Source: Apostichopus japonicus (lineage: Eukaryota; Echinodermata; Holothuroidea; Aspidochirotida; Stichopodidae). From it: 64,000 nt of DNA. Below are positions 27,646 to 40,560 of this stretch, piece after piece. Position 1 is the stretch's first letter; the number at the start of each line of letters is the position of its first letter. A program made the translations under genes and the position numbers. The notes beneath the pieces are model-generated. The model made no database searches. It had not been told where the DNA came from and worked only from the letters and a program-made list of their open reading frames with translations. Where the stretch lies: positions 7,479,001-7,543,000 of the forward strand of contig NC_092562.1 of the NCBI RefSeq assembly GCF_037975245.1. The letters run 5' to 3'.

Positions 27646-28057
27646 GGCTTATTCATTTTATCTGTACCGCATCTTCGATTGATCGGTACCACACATTCGA
27701 TTTATCGGTACCGAACATTCGATTTATCGGTAGCGCACATTCGATTTATCGGTACCGCACATTCGATTTATCGGTAGCGCACATTCGATTTATCGGTACC
27801 GCACATTCGATTTATCGGTACCGCACAATCGATTTATCGGTACCGTACATTCGATTGATCTGTACCGAACGCTCGAGTGATCGGTACCGCACATTCGATT
27901 GTTCGGTTCCGCACTTTCGATTGATAGGTACCGCACATTCGATTGATCGATACCGCACTTTCGAATGATCGGTACTGCACATTCGAATGATCGGTACCGC
28001 ACATTCGATTGATCGGTACCGCACATTCGAATGATCGGTACCGCACATTCGATTTAT

Positions 28058-28255
28058 AGGTACCGCACATTCGATTGATCGGTACCGCACATTCATTTTA
28101 TCTGTACAGATCCTTCGATTGATCGGTACCACACATTCGATTTATCGGTACCGCACATTCGATTTATAGGTACCGCACAATCGATTCATCGGTACTGCAC
28201 ATTCGATTTATCGGTACCGCACAATCGATTGATCGGTACCGCACATTCGATTTAT
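28058..28255 (+). repeat. 198-bp tandem duplication, copy 1 (9 monomers)
   Basis: By eye identical to 28,256-28,453, with identity running on to about 28,472. Both contain TCTGTACAGATCC (28,101 and 28,299), GATTTATAGG and TTCATCGGTACTGC. No difference between the copies was found. Confidence 0.9.
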
Positions 28256-28453
28256 CGGTACCGCACATTCGATTGATCGGTACCGCACATTCATTTTATC
28301 TGTACAGATCCTTCGATTGATCGGTACCACACATTCGATTTATCGGTACCGCACATTCGATTTATAGGTACCGCACAATCGATTCATCGGTACTGCACAT
28401 TCGATTTATCGGTACCGCACAATCGATTGATCGGTACCGCACATTCGATTTAT
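28256..28453 (+). repeat. 198-bp tandem duplication, copy 2 (9 monomers)
   Basis: Direct, apparently identical partner of 28,058-28,255, and thus one of the youngest duplications in the window. Confidence 0.9.
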
Positions 28454-29422
28454 CGGTACCGCACATTCGATTAATCACTACCGCCTATTCGATTGTTCGG
28501 TACCGCACATTCGATTGATCGGTACCGAACATTCGATTGATCGGTACCGCACATTCGAATGATCGGTACTGCACATTCGAATGATCGGTACCGCACATTC
28601 GATTTATCGGTACCGCACATTCGATTTATCGGTACAGCACATTCGAATGATCGGTACCGCACATTCATTTTATCTGTACCGCACCTTCGATTGATCGGTA
28701 CCACACATTCGAATAATCGGTACTGCACATTCGATTTATCGGTACCGCACATTCGATTTATCGGTACCGCACATTCGATTTATCGGTACCGCACATTCGA
28801 TTTATCGGTACCGCACATTCGATTTATCGGTACCGCACATTCGATTTATCGGTACCGCACAATCGATTTATCGGTACCGCACATTCGATTGATCTGTACC
28901 GAACGCTCGAGTGATCGGTACCGCACATTCCATTGTTCGGTTCCGCACTTTCGATTGATAGGTACCGCACATTCGATTGATCGGTACAGCACATTCGATT
29001 TATCGGTACCGCACATTCATTTTATATGTACCGCACCTTCGATTGATCGGTACCACACATTCGATTTATCGGTACAGCACATTCGATTGATCGGTACCGC
29101 ACATTCGAATGATCGGTACTGCCTATTCGAATGATCGGTACCGCACATTCGATTTATCGGTACCGCACATTCGATTTATCGGTACAGCACATTCGAATGA
29201 TCGGTACCGCTCATTCATTTTATCTGTACCGCACCTTCGATTGATCGGTACCACACATTCGATTTATCGGTCCCGAACATTCGATTTATCGGTAGCGCAC
29301 ATTCGATTTATCAGTACCGCACATTCGATTTATCGGTACCGCACATTCGATTGATCTGTACCGAACGCTCGAGTGATCGGTACCGCACATTCCATTGTTC
29401 GGTTCCGCACTTTCGATTGATA

Positions 29423-31826
29423 GGTACCGCACTTTCGATTGATCGGTACCGCACCTTCGATTGATCGATACCGCACATTCGATTGATCGGTACTGCACAT
29501 TCGAATGATCGGTACCGCACATTCGATTGTTCGGTACCGCACTTTCGATTTATCGGTACCGCACATTCGATTGATCGATACCGCACATTCGAATGATCGG
29601 TACTGCACATTCGAATGATCGGTACCGCACATTCATATTATCTGTACCGCACCTTCGATCGATCGGAACCGCACATTCGATTTATAAGTACCGCACAATC
29701 GATTTATCGGTACCGCACATTCGATTTATCGGTACCGCACAATCGATTGATCGGTACCGCACATTCGATTGATCGGTACCGAACTTTCGAGTGATCGGTA
29801 CCGCACATTCGAATGATCGGTACCGCACATTCGATTGATCGGTACAGAACATTCGAGTGATCGGTACCGCACATTCGAATGATCGGTACCGCACATTCGA
29901 TTGTTCGGTACCGCACATTCGATTGATCGGTACCGAACATTCGAATGATCGTTACCACACGTTCGATTTATCGGTACCGCACATTCGATTTATCGGTACC
30001 GCACATTCGATTGTTCGGTACCGCACATTCGATTAATAGGTACCCCACATTCGATTGATCGGTACCGAACATTCGATTGATCAGTACCGCACATTCGATT
30101 TATCGGTACCGCACAATCGATTGATCGGTACCGCACATTCGATTGATCGGTACCGAACGTTCGAGTGATCGGTACCGCACATTCGATTGATCGGTACCGA
30201 ACGTTCGATTTATCGGTACCGCACATTCGATTGATCGATACCGTACATTCGAATGATCGGTACTGCACATTCGAATGATCGGTACCGCACATTCGATTTA
30301 TCGGTACCGCACATTCGATTAATAGGTACCGCACATTCGATTGATCGGTACCGCACATTCGAGTGATCGGTACCGCACATTCGATTTATCGGTATCGCAC
30401 TTTCGATTGATCGGTACCGCACATTCGATTGATCGATACCGCACATTCGAATGATCGGTACTGCATATTCGAATGATCGGTACCGCACATTCGATGTATC
30501 GGTACTGCACATTCTATTTATCGGTACCGCACATTCGATTGATCGGTACCGCACATTCATATTATCTGTACCGCACCTTCGATCGATCGGTACCGCACAT
30601 TCGATTTATCGATACCGCACATTCGAATGATCGGTACTGCACATTCGAATGATCGGTACCGCACATTCGATTTATCGGTACCGCATATTCGATTTATAGG
30701 TACCGCACATTCATTTTATCGGTACCGCACATTCGATTGGTCGGTACCGCACATTCAATTGTTCGGTACCGCACATTCGATTTATCGGTACCGCACAATC
30801 GATTGATCGGTACCGCACATTCGATTGATCGGTACCGCACATTCGAATGATCGGTACCGCACATTCGATTGATCACTACCGCACATTCGATTTATCGGTA
30901 CCGCACTTTCGATTGATCGATACCGCACATTCGATTGATCGATACCGCACATTCGATTGATCGGTACCGCACATTCGAATGATCGGTACCGCATATTCGA
31001 TTGATCGGTACCGCACAATCGATTGATCGGTACCGCACATTCGATTGATCGGTACCGCACATTCGAATGATCGGTACCGCACATTCGATTGATCACTACC
31101 GCACATTCGATTTATCGGTACCGCACTTTCGATTGATCGATACCGCACATTCGATTGATCACTACCGCACAATCGATTGATCGGTACCGAACGTTCGAGT
31201 GATCGGTACCGCAATTTCGATTGTTCGGTACCGCACTTTCGATTGATCGGTACCGCACATTCGATTGATCGATACCGCACATTCGAATGATCGGTACTGC
31301 ACATTCGAATGATCGGTACCGCACATTCATTTGATCTGTACCGCACCTTCGATCGATCGGAACAGCACATTCGATTTATCGGTACCGCACATTAGATTTA
31401 TAGGTACCGCACAATCGATTTATCGGTACCGCACATTCGATTGATCGGTACCGAACATTCGAATGATCGTTACCACACGTTCGAATGATCGGTACCGAAC
31501 ATTCGATTGATCGATACCGCACATTCGATTGATCGGTACGGCACATTCGAATGATCGGTACCGCACATTCGATTGATCGGTACCGAACATTCGATTGATC
31601 GGTACAGCACATTCGATTGATCGGTACCGCACATTCGATTGATCGGTACCGCACATTCGAATGATCGGTACCGCACATTCGATTGATCACTACCGCACAT
31701 TCGATTGATCTGTACCTCACATTCGATTGATCGATACTGCACATTCGAATAATCGGTACTGCACATTCGAATGATCGGTACGGCACATTCGATTAATCGG
31801 TACCGCACAATCGATTTATCGGTACT
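29423..31826 (+). repeat. 2.4-kb repeat, copy 1
   Basis: This matches 37,144-39,547 at an offset of 7,721 (351 monomers minus 1, the 1 being the deletion near 34,843). I noted three differences: GAGTG versus GATTG (about 30,361), GATTGATCGG versus GATTTATCGG (about 30,957) and ACCTCAC versus ACCGCAC (about 31,717). Private variants include CATTGGTCGG, ACGGCACATTC and ACATTAGATTTATAGG. Confidence 0.88.
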
Positions 31827-32507
31827 GCACATTCGATTTATCGGTACCGCACATTCGATTGATAGGTACCGCACATTCATTTTATCTGTACCGCACCTTC
31901 GATTGATCGGTACCACACATTCGATTTATCGGTACCGCACATTCGATTTATAGGTACCGCACAATCGATTTATCGGTACCGCACATTCGATTTATCGGTA
32001 CCGCACAATCGATTGATCGGTTCAGCACATTCCATTTATCGGTACCGCACATTCGATTGATCGGTACCGCACATTCGATTGATCACTACCGCACATTAGA
32101 TTGTTCGGTACCGCACATTCGATTTATCGGTACCGCACCATCGATTGATCGGTACCGCACATTCGATTGATCGGTACCGCACATTCGAATGATCGGTACC
32201 GCACATTCGATTGATCACTACCGCACATTCGATTTATCGGTACCGCACTTTCGATTGATCGATACCGCACATTCGATTGATCGATACCGCCCATTCGATT
32301 GATCGGTACCGCACATTCGAATGATCGGTACCGCACATTCGATTTATCGGTACCGCACATTCGATTTATCGGTACCGCACTTTCGATTGATCGGTACCGC
32401 ACTTTCGATTGATCGATACCGCACATTCGAATGATCGGTACCGCACATTCGAATGATCGGTACCGCACATTCGATTGATCGGTACCGCACATTCGAATGA
32501 TCGGTAC

Positions 32508-32925
32508 CGCACATTCGATTTATCGGTACCGCACATTCGATTGATCACTACCGCACATTCGATTGTTCAGTACCGCACTTTCGATTGATCGATACCGCAC
32601 TTTCGATTGATCGATACCGCACATTCGATTGATCGGTACCGCACATTCGAATGATCGGTCCCGCACATTCGATTGATCACTACCGCACATTCGATTTATC
32701 GGTACCGCACTTTCGATTGATCGATACCGCACATTCGATTGATCGATACCGCATATTCGATTGATCGGTACCGCACATTCGAATGATCGGTACCGCACAT
32801 TCGATTTATCGGTACCGCACATTCGATTTATCGGTACCGCACATTCGATTGATCGGTACCGCTTATTCATTTTATCTGTACCGCACCTTCGATTGATCGG
32901 TACCACATATTCGATTTATCGGTAC
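32508..32925 (+). repeat. 418-bp tandem duplication, copy 1 (19 monomers)
   Basis: Repeated directly at 32,926-33,343. Both carry GATCACTACC, GATCGGTCCC and CTTATTCATTTTATC. The same 418-bp period is seen again at about 39,668/40,086 and 42,374/42,792. Confidence 0.88.
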
Positions 32926-33343
32926 CGCACATTCGATTTATCGGTACCGCACATTCGATTGATCACTACCGCACATTCGATTGTTCGGTACCGCACTTTC
33001 GATTGATCGATACCGCACATTCGATTGATCGATACCGCACATTCGATTGATCGGTACCGCACATTCGAATGATCGGTCCCGCACATTCGATTGATCACTA
33101 CCGCACATTCGATTTATCGGTACCGCACTTTCGATTGATCGATACCGCACATTCGATTGATCGATACCGCATATTCGATTGATCGGTACCGCACATTCGA
33201 ATGATCGGTACCGCACATTCGATTTATCGGTACCGCACATTCGATTTATCGGTACCGCACATTCGATTGATCGGTACCGCTTATTCATTTTATCTGTACC
33301 GCACCTTCGATTGATCGGTACCACATATTCGATTTATCGGTAC
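32926..33343 (+). repeat. 418-bp tandem duplication, copy 2 (19 monomers)
   Basis: Direct partner of 32,508-32,925. It differs at a few sites, for example GTTCAGTACC versus GTTCGGTACC (32,567/32,985) and ACTTTCG versus ACATTCG (about 32,600/33,018). Confidence 0.88.
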
Positions 33344-36300
33344 CGCACATTCGATTTATCGGTACCGCACAATCGATTTATCGGTACCGCACATTCGATT
33401 TATCGGTACCGCACAATCGATTGATCGGTACCGAAAGTTCGAGTGATCGGTACCGCACAATCGATTGATCGGTACCGAACGTTCGAGTGATCGGTACCGC
33501 ACATTCGATTGTTCGGTACCGCACATTCGATTGATCGATACCGCACATTCGAATGATCGGTACTGCACATTCGAATGATCGGTACCGTACATTCATTTGA
33601 TCTGTACCGCACCTTCGATCGATCGGAACAGCACATTCGATTTATCGGTACCGCACATTAGATTTATAGGTACCGCACAATCGATTTATCGGTACCGCAC
33701 ATTCGATTGATCGGTACCGAACATTCGAATGATCGTTACCACACGTTCGAATGATCGGTACCGAACATTCGATTGATCGATACCGCACATTCGATTGATC
33801 GGTACGGCACATTCGAATGATCGGTACCGCACATTCGATTGATCGGTACCGAACATTCGATTGATCGGTACAGCACATTCGATTGATCGGTACCGCACAA
33901 TCGATTGATCGGTACCGCACATTCGAATGATCGGTACCGCACATTCGATTAATCACTACCGCCTATTCGATTGTTCGGTACCGCACATTCGATTGATCGG
34001 TACCGAACATTCGATTGATCGGTACCGCACATTCGAATGATCGGTACTGCACATTCGAATGATCGGTACCGCACATTCGATTTATCGGTACCGCACATTC
34101 GATTTATCGGTACAGCACATTCGAATGATCGGTACCGCACATTCATTTTATCTGTACCGCACCTTCGATTGATCGGTACCACACATTCGAATAATCGGTA
34201 CTGCACATTCGATTTATCGGTAGCGCACATTCGATTTATCGGTACCGCACATTCGATTTATCGGTACCGCACATTCGATTTATCGGTACCGCACATTCGA
34301 TTTATCGGTACCGCACAATCGATTTATCGGTACCGCACATTCGATTGATCTGTACCGAACGCTCGAGTGATCGGTACCGCACATTCCATTGTTCGGTTCC
34401 GCACTTTCGATTGATAGGTACCGCACATTCGATTGATCGATACCGCACATTCGAATGATCGGTACTGCACATTCGAATGATCGGTACCGCACATTCGATT
34501 GATCGGTACCGCACATTCGAATGATCGGTACCGCACATTCGATTTATCGGTACCGCACATTCGATTAATAGGTACCGCACATTCGATTGATCAGTACCGC
34601 ACATTCGATTGATCGGTATCGCACATTTGATTGATCAATACTGCACATTCGATTGATCGGAACAAAACATTCGATTGATCGGTACCTAACATTCGGCTCA
34701 TCGGTACCGCACATTCCATTTATCTTTACCGCATATTTGATTGATCGGTACCGCACATTCGATTGATCGGTACCGCTTATTCGATTGATCGGTACCGCAC
34801 ATTCGATTGATCGGTACCGAACATTCGATTGATCGGTGTCGCAATTCGATTCATAGGTACCGCACATTCGATTGATCGGTACCGCACATTCGATTGATCG
34901 GTACCGCACATTCGATTGATCGGTACCGCACATTCGATTTATCGGTACCGCACAATCGATTTATCGGTACCGCACATTCGATTTATAGGTACCGCACATT
35001 CGATTGATCGGTACCGCACATTCGATTTATCTGTACAGCACCTTCGATTGCTCGGTACCACACATTCGATTTATCGGTACCGCACATTCGATTTTTAGGT
35101 ACCGCACAATCGATTCATCGGTACCGCACATTCGATTGATCGGTACCGCACAATCGATTGATCGGTACCGCACATTCGATTGATCGGTACCGCACATTCG
35201 ATTGATCACTACCGCACATTCGATTGTTCGGTACCGCACATTCGATTGATCGGTACCGCACATTCGATTGATCGGTACCGCACATTCGATTGATCGGTAC
35301 AGCACATTCGATTTATCGGTACCGCACATTCATTTTATATGTACCGCACCTTCGATTGATCGGTACCACACATTCGATTTATCGGTACAGCACATTCGAT
35401 TGATCGGTACCGCACATTCGAATGATCGGTACTGCCTATTCGAATGATCGGTACCGCACATTCGATTTATCGGTACCGCACATTCGATTTATCGGTACAG
35501 CACATTCGAATGATCGGTACCGCTCATTCATTTTATCTGTACCGCACCTTCGATTGATCGGTACCACACATTCGATTTATCGGTCCCGAACATTCGATTT
35601 ATCGGTAGCGCACATTCGATTTATCAGTACCGCACATTCGATTTATCGGTACCGCACATTCGATTGATCTGTACCGAACGCTCGAGTGATCGGTACCGCA
35701 CATTCCATTGTTCGGTTCCGCACTTTCGATTGATAGGTACCGCACATTCGATTGATCGATACCGCACATTCGAATGATCGGTACCGCGCATTCGATTGAC
35801 CGGTTCCGCATATTCGAATGATCGGTACCGCACATTCGATTTATCGGTACCGCACATTCGATTGATCACTTCCGCACATTCGATTGTTCGGTACCGCACT
35901 TTCGATTGATCGGTACCGCACCTTCGATTGATCGATACCGCACATTCGATTGATCGGTACTGCACATTCGAATGATCGGTACCGCACATTCGATTGTTCG
36001 GTACCGCACTTTCGATTTATCGGTACCGCACATTCGATTGATCGATACCGCACATTCGAATGATCGGTACTGCACATTCGAATGATCGGTACCGCACATT
36101 CATATTATCTGTACCGCACCTTCGATCGATCGGAACCGCACATTCGATTTATAAGTACCGCACAATCGATTTATCGGTACCGCACATTCGATTTATCGGT
36201 ACCGCACAATCGATTGATCGGTACCGCACATTCGATTGATCGGTACCGAACTTTCGAGTGATCGGTACCGCACATTCGAATGATCGGTACCGCACATTCG

Positions 36301-37143
36301 ATTGATCGGTACAGAACATTCGAGTGATCGGTACCGCACATTCGAATGATCGGTACCGCACATTCGATTGTTCGGTACCGCACATTCGATTTATCGGTAC
36401 CGCACATTCGATTTATCGGTACCGCACAATCGATTTATCGGTACCGCACATTCGATTGATCTGTACCGAACGCTCGAGTGATCGGTACCGCACATTCCAT
36501 TGTTCGGTTCCGCACTTTCGATTGATAGGTACCGCACATTCGATTGATCGATACCGCACATTCGAATGATCGGTACTGCACATTCGAATGATCGGTACCG
36601 CACATTCGATTGATCGGTACCGCACATTCGAATGATCGGTACCGCACATTCGATTTATCGGTACCGCACATTCGATTAATAGGTACCGCACATTCGATTG
36701 ATCAGTACCGCACATTCGATTGATCGGTATCGCACATTTGATTGATCAATACTGCACATTCGATTGATCGGAACCGCACATTCGAATGATCGGTACCGCA
36801 CATTCGATTGATCGGTACAGAACATTCGAGTGATCGGTACCGCACATTCGAATGATCGGTACCGCACATTCGATTGTTCGGTACCGCACATTCGATTGAT
36901 CGGTACCGAACATTCGAATGATCGTTACCACACGTTCGATTTATCGGTACCGCACATTCGATTTATCGGTACCGCACATTCGATTGATAGGTACCGCACA
37001 TTCGATTGATCGATACCGCACATTCGAATGATCGGTACCGCGCATTCGATTGACCGGTTCCGCATATTCGAATGATCGGTACCGCACATTCGATTTATCG
37101 GTACCGCACATTCGATTGATCACTTCCGCACATTCGATTGTTC
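33344..37143 (+). repeat. Mosaic satellite stretch with in-register joins
   Basis: 33,642-33,956 resembles 31,376-31,690. 33,949-34,250 resembles 28,471-28,770 (offset 5,478). 34,280-34,604 resembles 36,391-36,715 (offset 2,111). 35,400-35,730 resembles 29,090-29,420 (offset 6,313). 35,722-36,390 resembles 36,976-37,644 (offset 1,254, 57 monomers). The monomer ACCGCGCATTCG followed by GACCGGTTCC occurs only at 35,784 and 37,038. There is one single-base register shift, near 34,843. Confidence 0.75.
34590..34856 (+). repeat. Marker block M, copy 9, partial and rearranged
   Basis: GATCAGTACC, GATCAATACTGC and GGAACAAAACATTCG (34669) are present, but the left part of the block is missing and GATGGGTACC has become GATCGGTACC. 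Near 34,843 the usual GTCGCAAATTCG has lost one A, which shifts the register by one base. The first part of the block also appears near 36,700-36,770 without the marker monomer. Confidence 0.8.
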
Positions 37144-39547
37144 GGTACCGCACTTTCGATTGATCGGTACCGCACCTTCGATTGATCGATACCGCACATT
37201 CGATTGATCGGTACTGCACATTCGAATGATCGGTACCGCACATTCGATTGTTCGGTACCGCACTTTCGATTTATCGGTACCGCACATTCGATTGATCGAT
37301 ACCGCACATTCGAATGATCGGTACTGCACATTCGAATGATCGGTACCGCACATTCATATTATCTGTACCGCACCTTCGATCGATCGGAACCGCACATTCG
37401 ATTTATAAGTACCGCACAATCGATTTATCGGTACCGCACATTCGATTTATCGGTACCGCACAATCGATTGATCGGTACCGCACATTCGATTGATCGGTAC
37501 CGAACTTTCGAGTGATCGGTACCGCACATTCGAATGATCGGTACCGCACATTCGATTGATCGGTACAGAACATTCGAGTGATCGGTACCGCACATTCGAA
37601 TGATCGGTACCGCACATTCGATTGTTCGGTACCGCACATTCGATTGATCGGTACCGAACATTCGAATGATCGTTACCACACGTTCGATTTATCGGTACCG
37701 CACATTCGATTTATCGGTACCGCACATTCGATTGTTCGGTACCGCACATTCGATTAATAGGTACCCCACATTCGATTGATCGGTACCGAACATTCGATTG
37801 ATCAGTACCGCACATTCGATTTATCGGTACCGCACAATCGATTGATCGGTACCGCACATTCGATTGATCGGTACCGAACGTTCGAGTGATCGGTACCGCA
37901 CATTCGATTGATCGGTACCGAACGTTCGATTTATCGGTACCGCACATTCGATTGATCGATACCGTACATTCGAATGATCGGTACTGCACATTCGAATGAT
38001 CGGTACCGCACATTCGATTTATCGGTACCGCACATTCGATTAATAGGTACCGCACATTCGATTGATCGGTACCGCACATTCGATTGATCGGTACCGCACA
38101 TTCGATTTATCGGTATCGCACTTTCGATTGATCGGTACCGCACATTCGATTGATCGATACCGCACATTCGAATGATCGGTACTGCATATTCGAATGATCG
38201 GTACCGCACATTCGATGTATCGGTACTGCACATTCTATTTATCGGTACCGCACATTCGATTGATCGGTACCGCACATTCATATTATCTGTACCGCACCTT
38301 CGATCGATCGGTACCGCACATTCGATTTATCGATACCGCACATTCGAATGATCGGTACTGCACATTCGAATGATCGGTACCGCACATTCGATTTATCGGT
38401 ACCGCATATTCGATTTATAGGTACCGCACATTCATTTTATCGGTACCGCACATTCGATTGGTCGGTACCGCACATTCAATTGTTCGGTACCGCACATTCG
38501 ATTTATCGGTACCGCACAATCGATTGATCGGTACCGCACATTCGATTGATCGGTACCGCACATTCGAATGATCGGTACCGCACATTCGATTGATCACTAC
38601 CGCACATTCGATTTATCGGTACCGCACTTTCGATTGATCGATACCGCACATTCGATTGATCGATACCGCACATTCGATTTATCGGTACCGCACATTCGAA
38701 TGATCGGTACCGCATATTCGATTGATCGGTACCGCACAATCGATTGATCGGTACCGCACATTCGATTGATCGGTACCGCACATTCGAATGATCGGTACCG
38801 CACATTCGATTGATCACTACCGCACATTCGATTTATCGGTACCGCACTTTCGATTGATCGATACCGCACATTCGATTGATCACTACCGCACAATCGATTG
38901 ATCGGTACCGAACGTTCGAGTGATCGGTACCGCAATTTCGATTGTTCGGTACCGCACTTTCGATTGATCGGTACCGCACATTCGATTGATCGATACCGCA
39001 CATTCGAATGATCGGTACTGCACATTCGAATGATCGGTACCGCACATTCATTTGATCTGTACCGCACCTTCGATCGATCGGAACAGCACATTCGATTTAT
39101 CGGTACCGCACATTAGATTTATAGGTACCGCACAATCGATTTATCGGTACCGCACATTCGATTGATCGGTACCGAACATTCGAATGATCGTTACCACACG
39201 TTCGAATGATCGGTACCGAACATTCGATTGATCGATACCGCACATTCGATTGATCGGTACGGCACATTCGAATGATCGGTACCGCACATTCGATTGATCG
39301 GTACCGAACATTCGATTGATCGGTACAGCACATTCGATTGATCGGTACCGCACATTCGATTGATCGGTACCGCACATTCGAATGATCGGTACCGCACATT
39401 CGATTGATCACTACCGCACATTCGATTGATCTGTACCGCACATTCGATTGATCGATACTGCACATTCGAATAATCGGTACTGCACATTCGAATGATCGGT
39501 ACGGCACATTCGATTAATCGGTACCGCACAATCGATTTATCGGTACC
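37144..39547 (+). repeat. 2.4-kb repeat, copy 2
   Basis: Partner of 29,423-31,826. Its larger part (from 37,855) is duplicated again as part of the 2,706-bp tandem pair, so about 1.7 kb of this sequence is present three times. Confidence 0.88.
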
Positions 39548-40560
39548 GCACATTCGAATGATCGGTCCCGCACATTCGATTGATCACTACCGCACATTCG
39601 ATTTATCGGTACCGCACTTTCGATTGATCGATACCGCACATTCGATTGATCGATACCGCATATTCGATTGATCGGTACCGTACATTCGAATGAACGGTAC
39701 CGCACATTCGATTTATCGGTACCGCACATTCGATTTATCGGTACCGCACATTCGATTGATCGGTACCGCTTATTCACTTTATCTGTACCGCACCTTCGAT
39801 TGATCGGTACCACATATTCGATTTATCGGTACCGCACATTCGATTTATCGGTACCGCACATTCGATTGATCACTACCGCACATTCGATTGTTCGGTACCG
39901 CACTTTCGATTGATCGATAACGCACATTCGATTGATCGATACCGCACATTCGATTGATCGGTACCGCACATTCGAATGATCGGTCCCGCACATTCGATTG
40001 ATCACTACCGCACATTCGATTTATCGGTACCGCACTTTCGATTGATCGATACCGCACATTCGATTGATCGATACCGCATATTCGATTGATCGGTACCGCA
40101 CATTCGAATGATCGGTACCGCACATTCGATTTATCGGTACCGCACATTCGATTTATCGGTACCGCACATTCGATTGATCGGTACCGCTTATTCATTTTAT
40201 CTGTACCGCACCTTCGATTGATCGGTACCACATATTCGATTTATCGGTACCGCACATTCGATTTATCGGTACCGCACAATCGATTTATCGGTACCGCACA
40301 TTCGATTTATCGGTACCGCACAATCGATTGATCGGTACCGAAAGTTCGAGTGATCGGTACCGCACAATCGATTGATCGGTACCGAACGTTCGAGTGATCG
40401 GTACCGCACATTCGATTGTTCGGTACCGCACTTTCGATTGATCGGTACCGCACATTCGATTGATCGATACCGCACATTCGAATGATCGGTACTGCACATT
40501 CGAATGATCGGTACCGTACATTCATTTGATCTGTACCGCACCTTCGATCGATCGGAACAG
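37855..40560 (+). repeat. 2,706-bp tandem duplication, copy 1 (123 monomers)
   Basis: Repeated directly at 40,561-43,266. The left border is set by the change from GTACCGCACATT (37,849) to GAACAGCACATT (40,555). Few differences were noted, for example GAATGAACGG versus GAATGATCGG (39,690/42,396) and TTCACTTTATC versus TTCATTTTATC (39,773/42,479). Confidence 0.9.

Larger units (their letters stand above)
24151..28057 (+). repeat. Mosaic satellite stretch
   Basis: This is built from pieces seen elsewhere in the array. 25,574-25,876 resembles 12,359-12,640. 26,123-26,420 resembles 9,637-9,930, including GATGTATCGG at 26,297. 26,700-27,645 resembles 23,120-24,065 (offset 3,580). 27,790-28,130 resembles 9,022-9,330. 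Joins keep the 22-bp register. No gene or foreign DNA is visible. Confidence 0.75.
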
